Shown here piece by piece: positions 8,735-16,877 of a stretch of 56,163 nucleotides of DNA. The stretch is taken from the NCBI GenBank assembly GCA_049282265.1, contig JBAPTR010000116.1, positions 1 through 56,163 on the forward strand. Reading direction: 5' to 3'. Position 1 is the stretch's first letter, and the number at the start of each line of letters is the position of its first letter. The DNA comes from CAYUCJ01 sp049282265 (GTDB lineage Bacteria > Desulfobacterota > DSM-4660 > Desulfatiglandales > Desulfatiglandaceae). The notes under the pieces are model-generated. The model saw nothing but the letters and a program-made list of their open reading frames with translations, was not told the DNA's origin and searched no databases. The translations under genes were made by a program, and so were the position numbers.

Positions 8735-9616
8735 TCAAGGGTAATCAGGCGGCAACCTCCTGAGCCTCAGGAGGTTAATGGGGTTAACAGGCCAAGGGAC
8801 AGCACTCTTGGGGGCCTCAGGGACGTTCAGTTGTTTCATCCTGAACAGCCGCGTTTTGATGGAGGAGGCCCGTTCGTCTTTGAGAAGATGGTGGACCGTG
8901 CTTATGAAGAGGTCCCTGGGAAAAATACCCTTTATCATGGGAAGTCCGACCTTCCTCAGACCGTCACGGATGATGGTGGTACAGTTCCGGGTGAAGAGGT
9001 TAAAGCCGGGGTATTTCCCCGGGTTTCCCGGATCGCAGGGTGTGTTCAAGATGCACTCCATTTCGTGGTGATAGAAACGGGACAGGCGATCCGCGGGAAG
9101 ACCTTCCACCTGCAGGACATGCACACTTCGCATAAACAGACGGCCGAATTTGTCAAGATAGGCCCTTCCGTCTTCAGCCACGTGATACCTGCCCAGCAGA
9201 GGATGGGGGGCAAATTCCCCCAGGGCCGGTCTGTAAAAGTATTCTTCGGGGGTCATGACCTCGTTTTCGTTGATGAGATGGGAAAAATTGAAGACCTCGC
9301 CATTCACGTTGATGGCGATGTGGCCCAGCAGGGACGCGGGGTATTTCCTGAGTCTCTCATTGTAGTAGAGGGCCACATGGGGCCTCTCCACCGGCTCCTC
9401 GTCCGGCCACATGATGACCATCGGCCTCCCGGTTTCATAATCTCCCTGGGGAAGGTGCCTGGCACGGACCCTTCGGCCCAGCCAATGCTTAACGTATCCT
9501 GCCCATATTGGTTCAGAATCAAGATAGCGGCGCCCATCTGCCCCCAGGAGAAATGTCTGCCCGTTTTCCGATATCAACCTGCCTTTCACGACTTCTTCAG
9601 CCATTCGAAAGCCCAT
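8735..9616 (-). CDS. Putative permuted papain-like protein of unknown function
   Basis: 293 residues from the ATG at 9616; ATG at 9604 is also possible and an extension to 9724 looks non-protein-like. The segment GHIAINVNGEVFNFSHL followed about 130 residues later by FNLFTRNCTTIIRDGLRKVG has the His-before-Cys order of circularly permuted papain-like (YiiX, LRAT or DUF4105-type) hydrolases. No signal peptide. It sits 120 bp upstream of the DUF6765-like and PLA2-like genes on the same strand. I do not recognise a named family; the fold call rests on two motifs. Confidence 0.6.
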   Translation of the reverse strand: MGFRMAEEVVKGRLISENGQTFLLGADGRRYLDSEPIWAGYVKHWLGRRVRARHLPQGDYETGRPMVIMWPDEEPVERPHVALYYNERLRKYPASLLGHIAINVNGEVFNFSHLINENEVMTPEEYFYRPALGEFAPHPLLGRYHVAEDGRAYLDKFGRLFMRSVHVLQVEGLPADRLSRFYHHEMECILNTPCDPGNPGKYPGFNLFTRNCTTIIRDGLRKVGLPMIKGIFPRDLFISTVHHLLKDERASSIKTRLFRMKQLNVPEAPKSAVPWPVNPINLLRLRRLPPDYP

Positions 9617-9729
9617 TTGTTCCCATTTCCCCTGAGTCCCACCTGCGCAGCTCGGCTCCGTTCTCCGTTTTCGGTTCCTGTATGGGCGGCACCAAAAGAA
9701 GACGCACAATTTTTCCTTTGACATTCTAC

Positions 9730-9769
9730 TAAGTTAGTTTTATTGAATGTAAGTTAGTATTATTGAATG
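9730..9769. repeat. Tandem 20-bp direct repeat
   Basis: Two adjacent 20-bp units (9730-9749 and 9750-9769) read TAAGTTAGT then T or A then TTATTGAATG, differing at one base. They lie upstream of the minus-strand gene ending at 8735 and could be a double operator or a slippage product. Confidence 0.6.
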
Positions 9770-9918
9770 CGCGAGCATACCATCATCTCGATATCCTCTT
9801 CAAGGACAAAACAATGGCGATACCCCTCGCACATCCGCCACCTTTCCTATAAAAAAATGTTCTTTGGTTTTCTGCTTTTTCAGATATCATCTTACACGTA
9901 TTGCCACTTACAACTTGA

Positions 9919-10125
9919 CTGGAACAAACCGCCGAACCGTTTTTCACCACAAAATTTCAAGGACGGGGACTCAACATGGCAACGGTTTATGGTATTGTGA
10001 AGCATCATGGCGGCTACATCTATGTGGACTCCGAGCCCGGAAAGGGCACGCGGGTTCGCATGTGTCTCCCGGCCCTGGAGACCCAAGAAGCTCAAGTGAA
10101 GGAATCCCGGGCGAACAGCCGATAA
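9919..10125 (+). pseudogene. Histidine-kinase catalytic-domain relic
   Basis: The frame encodes EPFFTTKFQGRGLNMATVYG then IVKHHGGYIYVDSEPGKGT, the F-box and G2 part of a HATPase_c domain, ending in TAA at 10123. An in-frame TGA at 9916-9918 closes it upstream, and no dimerisation or sensor domain is present. The G2 motif normally reads GLGL or GLGM and here reads GLNM. This is the 3' end of a deleted two-component kinase, 53 bp before yqeB. Confidence 0.75.
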
Positions 10126-10178
10126 CCTGAGAACCCGCCCCTGAAGAACCGGCACGCGGGTTAAGGAGATGGAATGAA

Positions 10179-10979
10179 ATGATCAGCCAGGAGGACAAAA
10201 CCATATTGATTAGAGGGGGTGGAGACCTGGCATCAGGCGTTGCATGGCGGCTCCACCACTGCGGATTCAGGGTCTTGGTGACCGAGATTGAAAAACCCAT
10301 GGCGGTCCGCAGGAAAGTCTCCTTTTGTGAAGCGGTCTACGACGGGATGGCCTTGGTGGAAGACGTAACGGCCGTCCTGGTGGAAAAACCTGTCGAGGCC
10401 CGGCAGATCTGGGACCAGGGAAAAATTCCGGTGATGGTGGACCCCCTGTGCCAATGCCGGGAGGCGTTCGCCCCTCCCGTGCTGATAGACGCCATTCTCG
10501 CCAAGAAAAACCTGGGGACATCCATCCATGATGCCCCCCTGGTCATCGCCCTGGGCCCCGGCTTCGAAGCGGGAGTGGATGCCCACTACGTCGTGGAAAC
10601 CAACCGGGGCCACCGGCTGGGGCGGCTGCTCTCATCCGGAAAGGCCGAGCCCAACACGGGCGTCCCGGGAAAAGTGATGGGCCACTCTTCCGCGAGGGTC
10701 CTCCGTTCCCCGGTGGATGGACCCTGGCAAAATCGCCTGGACATAGGAGATATTGTCCGAAAGGGAGAATGCGTTGGTACGGTGAATGACCTGGAGGTCA
10801 AGGCCGCTATTGACGGTATACTGCGTGGCTCGATCCATCCCGGAATAGACGTCACCAAAGGGCTCAAGATCGGAGATATCGATCCCCGCCCCGTCAGGGA
10901 AAACTGCTTCACCATTTCTGAAAAGGCCCTCGCCATCGCGGGCGGGGTGCTGGAGGGGATATTGAGAAAATACGGGTGA
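10179..10979 (+). CDS. yqeB: EF2563-family selenium-dependent molybdenum hydroxylase system protein
   Basis: 266 residues. The N-terminal Rossmann motif ILIRGGGDLASGVAWRL and the later GPGFEAGVD and ARVLRSPVDG segments match the YqeB/EF2563 family, found in genomes with selenium-dependent molybdenum hydroxylases and thought to help mature their labile-selenium cofactor. AAGGAG lies upstream of the ATG. No hydroxylase gene is in the window, so the partner is elsewhere. Together with the two selenocysteine genes it indicates that selenium is used in more than one form in this cell. Confidence 0.85.
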   Translation: MISQEDKTILIRGGGDLASGVAWRLHHCGFRVLVTEIEKPMAVRRKVSFCEAVYDGMALVEDVTAVLVEKPVEARQIWDQGKIPVMVDPLCQCREAFAPPVLIDAILAKKNLGTSIHDAPLVIALGPGFEAGVDAHYVVETNRGHRLGRLLSSGKAEPNTGVPGKVMGHSSARVLRSPVDGPWQNRLDIGDIVRKGECVGTVNDLEVKAAIDGILRGSIHPGIDVTKGLKIGDIDPRPVRENCFTISEKALAIAGGVLEGILRKYG

Positions 10980-11005
10980 CCGGATTGAGCATAACCCGTT
11001 TTTTT
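10972..11005. terminator. Rho-independent terminator, probably bidirectional
   Basis: ACGGGT (10972-10977, overlapping the yqeB stop) pairs with ACCCGT (10994-10999), followed by a run of T to 11005. On the minus strand the same stem lies after cooS with a short T-rich tail (ATTTTCTC), so it may separate the two convergent genes in both directions. Confidence 0.6.
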
Positions 11006-11040
11006 CACCGATCTTCCCCTCCCCTCAAAATTTCCGTTTT

Positions 11041-12936
11041 CTATACCTCAATGGAGGGTAATCCGAGCCCCTTTCTCTTTTGCTCGATATGACGTCGGAT
11101 GAGGAGAGCCGCCTTCTCCGGATCGGGTTCCACGGCGAAACAGGCGCCCACGGCATCGTTGAGGCCTGCCGTCGCCATATTCACCACATTGGCGCTTCCC
11201 GTTATGGGTGGCGTCGGCCCAAGCACGGTGAAGATCCCGGAGGCGACCACGTAGACCCCGATGGAAATGGCTTTTTCGGAATACCACTCGGGCGCCGCGC
11301 CTGCCAGGGGCAGATCACTGATATCCGTCCGCAGGGTATTGGCAAGGGCGGCGGCCAGGACCAGGATGCGGACATTATCCACGCAGCTCCCCATATGCAG
11401 GACCGGCGGAATCCCCAGGGCGCCACACACCTCCTTGAGACCGGGCCCGGCAAACTGGATGGCCTCCGGCACCTTCAGGCCGGCCTTTGCATTCGCTATG
11501 CCGGCACATCCCGTGTCCAGGACCAGGATATCATTCTCAATGAGCCTTTTCGTCAGGGTGACGTGCCCGTAGTCATGCTTGATCTTGGGGTTGTTGCATC
11601 CCACAATGCCTGCGGCCCCCCTGATCTTTCCCGCCTTCAGGGCCCCTATCAGGGGATCAGGCGTTCCGCCAAGAGCGGCTAGAATCGCCTCTACTGAAAA
11701 CCCCGACATGCACTTGACCGGCTCAACCGGGATATAGACCCTGTCAAGGTTCCGGTTCTCAAAATTTTCCACCGCTCTCCGGACCAGATCCCGGGCCAGT
11801 TCTCTGGCATTTTCAGGATGGAATTCGTTATGCTCCATTTCGGGAAATTTGGCCTTGTCACTGGTTGATATCATCAGGGTATGGAAGCACTTTGCTACAT
11901 GCCCCAGAGAAGGCATGATACACTGGTAGTCCACAAGCATCATCTCAACCGCGCCGGTCACGAGAACCAGTTCCGTCATGAGATGGTTGCCGGCTATGGG
12001 AACGCCATGGCGCATAAGCAATTCACTCCCGGTGCAGCACACGCCCGTCAGATTGATCCCTTTTGCGCCTTTTCCCTTGGCGAGTTGGATCAGGTCTTCG
12101 TCCTCGGTTGCCTGGAGGATCATTTCCGAGACCACCGGGTTGTGTCCGTGCACAATGACGTTAACCTGGTCTTCTTTCAAGACCCCCATGTTGACGGTGG
12201 AAATGACGGGCTTGGGAGTGCCAAACAGAATATCAGAGACCTCCGTCGCGATGAGGGACCCTCCCCATCCATCGGACAGCGCATTTCGCAAGCCATGAAG
12301 CAGGATATTCAGCCAGTCATTGTCCACCCCCATGTGGGTCCGGTGCATCATCTCGGACGTCTCGCGATCAATGCCTCTGGGCGTGATCCCCAGTTTTTCC
12401 CATGTATCCAAACGCTTTTTTGGCACCCTGGAAATCAGTTGAAGACCTTTCTTCCGCGTGCCGTAGTCCTCCTGCATGGCGACCGCCAGTTCACCTGCGA
12501 CAGCGGAAGCATCCTTCCCTTCACTACTTACTCCGTATTCAGTGGCCACCCGCATGAGTTTCTCAGGATCGCAGATTTCGTATCCCGGGGCTTTTCCCTG
12601 AGACACCTTTTCCAGTACCTCCACCAGGTCGCGGCCATGATCCGAGTGTGACGCCGCTCCGGCGGCGATCATCCGGCCGAAGTTCCGGGCGACAATGATA
12701 TCCGCGTCAGCGCCACACACGCCCTTTTGCGGTCCTTCACCAAAGGGGTCTACGCGGCAAGGTCCCATGACGCAGTTGCGGCAGCTCAACCCCATCTCGC
12801 AATATCCGCACTGGGGCAACTGGTCCTCAAAACGATCCCAAACGGTCTCGATCTGTTCCTGCTCCGCCTTTTCCAGCATCAGTTGACCGTCACGTGTGAT
12901 GGTATACTTTTCGAATATCTTGGTCTTATCGCTCAT
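11041..12936 (-). CDS. cooS: Anaerobic Ni-CO dehydrogenase catalytic subunit
   Basis: 631 residues, the usual CooS length. It oxidises CO to CO2 (or the reverse) at a NiFe4S4 C-cluster. Cysteine-rich N-terminus (C43, C46, C52, C55, C60, ending CVMGPC) binds the B and D clusters; C-cluster ligand regions appear as CCTGSELLMRHG, VGCNNPKIKHDYGH, DTGCAGIANAKAG and MGSCVDNVR. Third gene of the minus-strand unit FNOR-cooF-cooS, 25 bp after the ferredoxin gene. No acetyl-CoA synthase subunit lies alongside, so this is a stand-alone CODH, likely passing electrons through the ferredoxin to NAD(P)+. The Ni-insertion chaperone CooC is not in the window. Confidence 0.96.
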   Translation of the reverse strand: MSDKTKIFEKYTITRDGQLMLEKAEQEQIETVWDRFEDQLPQCGYCEMGLSCRNCVMGPCRVDPFGEGPQKGVCGADADIIVARNFGRMIAAGAASHSDHGRDLVEVLEKVSQGKAPGYEICDPEKLMRVATEYGVSSEGKDASAVAGELAVAMQEDYGTRKKGLQLISRVPKKRLDTWEKLGITPRGIDRETSEMMHRTHMGVDNDWLNILLHGLRNALSDGWGGSLIATEVSDILFGTPKPVISTVNMGVLKEDQVNVIVHGHNPVVSEMILQATEDEDLIQLAKGKGAKGINLTGVCCTGSELLMRHGVPIAGNHLMTELVLVTGAVEMMLVDYQCIMPSLGHVAKCFHTLMISTSDKAKFPEMEHNEFHPENARELARDLVRRAVENFENRNLDRVYIPVEPVKCMSGFSVEAILAALGGTPDPLIGALKAGKIRGAAGIVGCNNPKIKHDYGHVTLTKRLIENDILVLDTGCAGIANAKAGLKVPEAIQFAGPGLKEVCGALGIPPVLHMGSCVDNVRILVLAAALANTLRTDISDLPLAGAAPEWYSEKAISIGVYVVASGIFTVLGPTPPITGSANVVNMATAGLNDAVGACFAVEPDPEKAALLIRRHIEQKRKGLGLPSIEV

Positions 12937-12961
12937 GGCTATTCCTCCTCCCTACCACCGG

Positions 12962-13573
12962 TTAGGCCTCTCGACCGCATAATTCAACCTGGGCTTTTTT
13001 CAGGATATTTAAGAGAACAAACCCGGGAGATTCGCTCACTCCACGCTCTTCAGCCCCAGCAGATACCCTCCGGGCCATTTCGTCCGTCTTCCTCTTCAGG
13101 GAAGCGCTTTGTTCCTCAAAGGTGAGGGCGCCGCATTTACAGACCTCGACACAGGCGGGGACCAGACCTTTGGCCTGGCGGTCCACGCAATTGTCGCACT
13201 TTACGGCTGTGGCCTTTCCCGAAGGCCCCAGGCTGTCCTCGTGGTAACGGATCACACCAAAGGGGCAGGCCATGGCACAGGTGGCGCAATTGATACATTT
13301 TTCCGCATCGATGAGCACCGTTTTCCAGGTCTCTTCACGATAAATGGCCCCGGGCAGACAGACCATCATGCAGGGGGCCGGGTCACAGTGCCGGCAGCGG
13401 TTCGGGAAACCCTCCCGATAGAGCCCCGCCCCCAGATGTATCCTCGGCTTGGGAAGCGGGCTTTCTCCAAGGGCTGCGAGAAGATTCTTCGTCTTGGAAT
13501 GGGCCGTGGCGCATGCCACCATACACTGCATGCAACCCACGCACCTTTCCGGGTGAATCACCACTTCTTTCAT
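12962..13573 (-). CDS. CooF-like four-cluster ferredoxin
   Basis: 203 residues from the ATG at 13573, preceded by GAGAGGAGG; the in-frame ATG at 13612 has no ribosome site and overlaps the upstream gene. Four cysteine sets for [4Fe-4S] clusters: CVGCMQCMVAC, CRHCDPAPCMMVC, CINCATCAMAC and CDNCVDRQAKGLVPACVEVC. This is the HycB/CooF polyferredoxin pattern. Between FNOR and cooS, it should carry electrons from CODH to the flavoprotein. Confidence 0.92.
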   Translation of the reverse strand: MKEVVIHPERCVGCMQCMVACATAHSKTKNLLAALGESPLPKPRIHLGAGLYREGFPNRCRHCDPAPCMMVCLPGAIYREETWKTVLIDAEKCINCATCAMACPFGVIRYHEDSLGPSGKATAVKCDNCVDRQAKGLVPACVEVCKCGALTFEEQSASLKRKTDEMARRVSAGAEERGVSESPGFVLLNILKKAQVELCGREA

Positions 13574-13608
13574 GGGCCTTTCCTCCTCTCCTTTTATTAT
13601 TGTAATCC

Positions 13609-14862
13609 TCAACCAGTCAGAGCCCGCTGCATTCCGGGCAAGAGCATGGAAAAATCAAAACGCGGATCGAACAGCATCTCCTTTGACAGGGTTATCGGCA
13701 TCTGCCGTTTCATCAGAGCAAGGAGAATCCCTCCCTTCTCGACCCGGTTCAACATGACGAGGCCCTTCAACACATCCCCTTCAAAGACCAGTTTTCGGTA
13801 GGTCTTTCGACGCCGGTCTTCATCTTCCAGGACCTCATAGGGGCCATCCGGGGGCGGGTTGACCAGCCCGCCGCTCAGCATATCCAGGTCTCCGACACGC
13901 ACCACATTCCGGCCCATTCCTCCCTGGTAAGGGACATTTCCGCCGGCCATGTTCATCCCGGCCACAACGCCCTGCTCGGCGGCAACGGGCCAGATGCCAT
14001 TCACCTTTTTCAGCCCGAATACAACGTCAAAGGCCTCTGCCACATCTCCGGCCGCGTAGATACCCTTCTCATCCGTCTCCAGAAAATCGTCCACCAGGAT
14101 CCCTTGTCCTACCCGGATCCGGCCTTCTTCAATGGAAGGAACAGCAGGCCTGGACCCCACGGCCACCACAACCAGGTCGCAGGGTGCCCTTGAGCCGTCA
14201 TCCAGCAAGGCCTCCCTGACCCGCCCGTTTCCTTCAAATGCGGTAACCGTCGCCCCCATCTTCAGTGCGATTCCCATCGCTTCCAGCCTTTGGGCGATGG
14301 CGGACCCGGATTTCCGGTCCGCCACCATGGGCAGGGGATGAGCCAGCTTTTCGACCATGGTGACTTTGACGCCCCTTCCGATCAAGGCATGGGCCGCCTT
14401 GAGTCCCACCAGCCCCCCGCCGATTATGAGCGTGTTGTGCACCTCCGGAAGGGCCTCCAGCATGGCCTCCACATGCCCGCGGTTTCTCATGGAGAGAATA
14501 TTGGCCAGATGGGATCCATCCGCCTTGATATCCACGGGATTCGCTCCGGTGGCAATGAGAAGCCGATCAAACGGGATGGTTTTTCCCGTGATCGTTTCAA
14601 GGCTTTTTTCCCTGGTATGAATCAGGCTCACACGTTCCCCGGACAGGAGTTCAATGTCAAGAGAACGAAAATCGTCCACTTCACGAATCGCCATCCGGCC
14701 GGGGAGGATGCTCCCCTCCAGCAGCATGCTGATCATGGGTCGGCAGTATGGCAGGAAGGGTTCGTCCCCAATCAAGGTGATGGAAGCGTCCGGATCCAAC
14801 TTGCGGATGGCCTCTGCGGCCATGGTGCCGGCAATCCCGGTACCTGCGATCACGTGTTTCAT
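13609..14862 (-). CDS. FAD-dependent NAD(P) oxidoreductase of the CODH operon (FNOR)
   Basis: 417 residues from the ATG at 14862, just after AAAGGAGG. FAD-binding motif GTGIAGTMAAEAI at residue 7, second dinucleotide motif IIGGGLVGLKAAHAL near 150, and FAD-closing GIYAAGDVAEA near 270: the rubredoxin-reductase/NADH-oxidase class. Unlike peroxide reductases of the class it shows CRPM at about residue 40 rather than a clear redox-active Cys loop. First gene of the operon with cooF and cooS; this trio is known in several anaerobes and is taken to couple CO oxidation to NAD(P)+ reduction. Confidence 0.9.
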   Translation of the reverse strand: MKHVIAGTGIAGTMAAEAIRKLDPDASITLIGDEPFLPYCRPMISMLLEGSILPGRMAIREVDDFRSLDIELLSGERVSLIHTREKSLETITGKTIPFDRLLIATGANPVDIKADGSHLANILSMRNRGHVEAMLEALPEVHNTLIIGGGLVGLKAAHALIGRGVKVTMVEKLAHPLPMVADRKSGSAIAQRLEAMGIALKMGATVTAFEGNGRVREALLDDGSRAPCDLVVVAVGSRPAVPSIEEGRIRVGQGILVDDFLETDEKGIYAAGDVAEAFDVVFGLKKVNGIWPVAAEQGVVAGMNMAGGNVPYQGGMGRNVVRVGDLDMLSGGLVNPPPDGPYEVLEDEDRRRKTYRKLVFEGDVLKGLVMLNRVEKGGILLALMKRQMPITLSKEMLFDPRFDFSMLLPGMQRALTG

Positions 14863-15208
14863 AGTCTGCCTCCTTTGTGAACGTTCCAAAGCAGGACAAC
14901 GGGTATGGACAATCGGAATATACAGCAGAATTTTGTGGAACTAAAAAAACCATGGAAGGAACGGGCTGGTGAAACGGAGCAGGAGGACGAAGCAGGGCAA
15001 TGGACAAAGATCGCGGGAACCCAGCGTGAAATCCAGCTTGCACCTTAAATGGAAACTACTTCCATGAAGCTGATGAGTCAAGGAAAAACCATGCACGAAT
15101 TTCGGTAGATGCCTTTCGTCCCTATGCCCTGCATTCCCTTTACAGGTTATGTACTCTCGACAAAACCCCTGCCGCCCCACCCCAAGCGACTCACTTCAAC
15201 GGCATGGA
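14863..15208. other. Intergenic region without a recognised gene
   Basis: 346 bp between the CODH operon and the nucleotidyltransferase gene. It should contain the CODH promoter on the minus strand, but no convincing -35/-10 pair, riboswitch or ORF was found. Confidence 0.5.
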
Positions 15209-15718
15209 TCACTCGCGAGGAACGGCGCTGTGCGAAGCGTCGTGCGATTCCTCGTCGAGCGAATCCGATCGTTCGGCTTCTAAGAGCTTCTCGACATCGA
15301 TTTTGTCTTGCGACCTTCCGCTCGCTTTTTTTGCCCTGATCAGATCGGACCTGGAAATAAATGGGATCTTAAGGTCATCCAACTCAACCACCTCACGGTT
15401 TTTCCAAGCCTCTTCAAATTCGATCCCCGGAATCGACATCATAATATCAACCCGCAAAGGCGGTCTTCCCATTTGATAAAAGTAATCCTGGTGGGTGAAG
15501 TCATCTGCGGTAAGATTTGCCAATGGTGCGCCAAATGCCTTCAATGCGGCGTAAACGGCATTTGCATTCGCTAGGTCAGTCGCTATCCAGACATCAAGAT
15601 CTTTAGTGAATCGTGGCTCGCTGTATTTCATTACCGCGTAGCCGCCTACAATGAGAAAGCGGACCTTATGCTTTTCGAAAAGATTCAACAGTTCTTTGAA
15701 GTCGGAACTCGTGAGCAT
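15209..15718 (-). CDS. Nucleotidyltransferase-fold protein, toxin-antitoxin type
   Basis: 169 residues. FLIVGGYAVMKYSEPRFTKDLDVWI carries the GG..A and D.D motifs of the pol-beta nucleotidyltransferase fold, with a third acidic position in RVDIM. Proteins of this size and form belong to the DUF6036/AbiEii-like group, often in toxin-antitoxin or phage-defence pairs. The gene overlaps a small upstream ORF by 53 bp, which suggests coupled translation. The acidic tail after residue 150 (ERSDSLDEESHDAS) looks extended. Confidence 0.75.
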   Translation of the reverse strand: MLTSSDFKELLNLFEKHKVRFLIVGGYAVMKYSEPRFTKDLDVWIATDLANANAVYAALKAFGAPLANLTADDFTHQDYFYQMGRPPLRVDIMMSIPGIEFEEAWKNREVVELDDLKIPFISRSDLIRAKKASGRSQDKIDVEKLLEAERSDSLDEESHDASHSAVPRE

Positions 15719-15863
15719 CTTTACCTCGAATCAAAAGGTAGTCATGCAGCATTTCCCATACGGCCTCGAAAATAGCACGATCTCCTTGAGATTGCCAAAA
15801 ACGAATATCGAATGAACGCCGATCATCCTCTATACGCTGATAATTTTCTTCAATTGATCTCAT
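15666..15863 (-). CDS. Small partner of the nucleotidyltransferase (unknown)
   Basis: 65 residues from the ATG at 15863, chosen for the AGGAGAG nine bases upstream. The protein (NYQRIEDDRRSFDIRFWQ... EAVWEMLHDYLLIRG) is a charged helical polypeptide with no known catalytic motif. It overlaps the nucleotidyltransferase start by 53 bp in another frame. By position it is the likely partner of a two-gene toxin-antitoxin-like module; which is toxin and which antitoxin cannot be told. Confidence 0.65.
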   Translation of the reverse strand: MRSIEENYQRIEDDRRSFDIRFWQSQGDRAIFEAVWEMLHDYLLIRGKDAHEFRLQRTVESFRKA

Positions 15864-15952
15864 TTTTCTCTCCTGCCAAGCGAGGAGTTGAGGGGCGCAC
15901 ATGAAGCGCCAGCGCAATGTGTGTCCCTATTCACCTAATTAGGTTAGAAAGC

Positions 15953-16219
15953 TTAATATGCAGAAGCCTTTTCTTGATGGAGTTCTTCCCGAATAACACG
16001 TCTCAACACATCTTCTATTGGTTCTGTTTCTTCCTCAATATACTTGTGTAAAGCTTCATTAATCATTGATTGGTAATTGCCCCCTCCGGCCTTGTGGACC
16101 TTATTCTTAAACCAATTAATAATATCGTTGTCGAGCCGGATCGTGATCCTGGTCTTATTGGGCATAGGGAGTATAACTGGTCCACGTTTACCTTTAGTAA
16201 AATCATATTCTTTTTTCAT
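15953..16219 (-). CDS. brnA: BrnA-family antitoxin
   Basis: 88 residues. The segment RITIRLDNDIINWFKNKVHK...GNYQSMINEALHKYIEE is the BrnA ribbon-helix-helix pattern that binds DNA and neutralises the BrnT ribonuclease. Its ATG overlaps the stop of the upstream brnT (ATGA, 16216-16219), the usual brnTA arrangement. As brnT is now interrupted, the antitoxin may be kept only as a DNA-binding protein. It could still be made by reinitiation or from a promoter in the inserted element. Confidence 0.85.
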   Translation of the reverse strand: MKKEYDFTKGKRGPVILPMPNKTRITIRLDNDIINWFKNKVHKAGGGNYQSMINEALHKYIEEETEPIEDVLRRVIREELHQEKASAY

Positions 16220-16679
16220 AGTCCCACCTCATAATGCCTTTGTTCTCTTTTTGTTGCTTTACAGGCTGAAATAATACGGATCGTCTCTCCTCTCCAAGTG
16301 TATACAACCTGAGTTCCCGGAAACATGTAACGATGAAATGTGCAACTAACTAATATAACTTGAATAAGCATGAAATTCGTGCCTCGTTACAATATAGTAT
16401 TATAACGAGGATTATTATACATCTAAATGGCAAATAATTGCTGCAATATTAAAAAGTTGCTCTGTTTCATCGTTACAATCCTCCGGGAATTCAGGATACA
16501 ACGACAAGAATCCTGGCAAAACAGTCAATACCAATAGAAACAAATCTTTGTTCTTGCTCATGCACATCTTCGAGAGTAATGGCATTCAGATCGGCAAAAA
16601 TGGATACAGCATCGGCAAAATCAACACCATGCTTTTTGAAATTGCTTTCAGCCTTTCTATTGTCCCATTGAAAATCCAT
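16216..16679 (-). pseudogene. brnT: BrnT toxin gene interrupted by a MITE
   Basis: The N-terminal part (16679 to 16496) encodes MDFQWDNRKAESNFKKHGVD... ARILVVV and the C-terminal part (16301 to 16216) encodes YTWRGETIRIISACKATKRE and then a short tail. Together they are a complete BrnT-type ribonuclease toxin. Between them lie 188 bp of element plus a 6-bp duplication. Taking out 16302-16495 joins RILVVV to YTWRGETIR in frame: 270 bases, 89 residues plus stop, the usual BrnT length. No other frameshift or stop is present, so the insertion seems recent. As it stands translation ends two codons after the junction. Confidence 0.9.
16308..16495. mobile_element. 188-bp MITE inserted in brnT
   Basis: The ends are imperfect inverted repeats of about 50 bp: CCTGAGTTCCCGG and on from 16308, and its counterpart CCTGAATTCCCGG read inward from 16495, sharing TGTAACGATGAAA and a TAATAT end. 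The element is bounded by a 6-bp target duplication ATACAA (16302-16307 and 16496-16501). The centre holds another hairpin (CCTCGTTA...TAACGAGG, 16382-16410). It has no ORF. This is a non-autonomous element that would need a transposase from elsewhere; the parent family was not identified. Confidence 0.88.
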
Positions 16680-16685
16680 AGCGAT

Positions 16686-16714
16686 AGTATATGTACATTA
16701 TGTGTACAAGTCAA
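16686..16714 (-). promoter_or_regulatory. brnTA promoter with palindromic spacer
   Basis: On the minus strand TTGACT (16714-16709), a 17-base spacer and TATACT (16691-16686) form a near-consensus sigma-70 promoter. The spacer TGTACACATAATGTACA contains TGTACA at its right end and a matching TGTAC at its left, a likely site for BrnA self-repression. The -10 box ends only six bases before the brnT ATG, so the transcript is probably leaderless. Confidence 0.7.
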
Positions 16715-16715
16715 G

Positions 16716-16792
16716 CAAAAGGGGGCACCCAATTATAAGCCTTCTTCGGTCCCCCTCTTTTTCGAGGAACAACCGCCCGGTTATGCTTTTCT
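16716..16792 (-). pseudogene. 3' remnant of a REP-associated transposase element
   Basis: On the minus strand the segment encodes NRAVVPRKRGGPKKAYN and a stop, matching NRVVVPRKRGRPKKADK at the C-terminus of the intact transposase at 21090-21755. The flanking CAAAAGGGG end is also shared. Only the last few codons and the element end remain. It abuts the brnTA promoter, so the element may once have supplied or disturbed its upstream sequence. Confidence 0.75.
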
Positions 16793-16877
16793 TAGGGAGT
16801 TTCCCGGAGGAAGAGTCTATATTATTTCTCCCCGGATCGCTAGAACCTATCCGGGTCCTTCTCCAGAGGTGGAGGGT

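Noticed and set aside
16831..16855. CCCGGAT/ATCCGGG hairpin as a terminator of the 222-residue gene
   Set aside because: A 7-bp stem is present but there is no T-run on the minus strand, so a terminator call is not supported.
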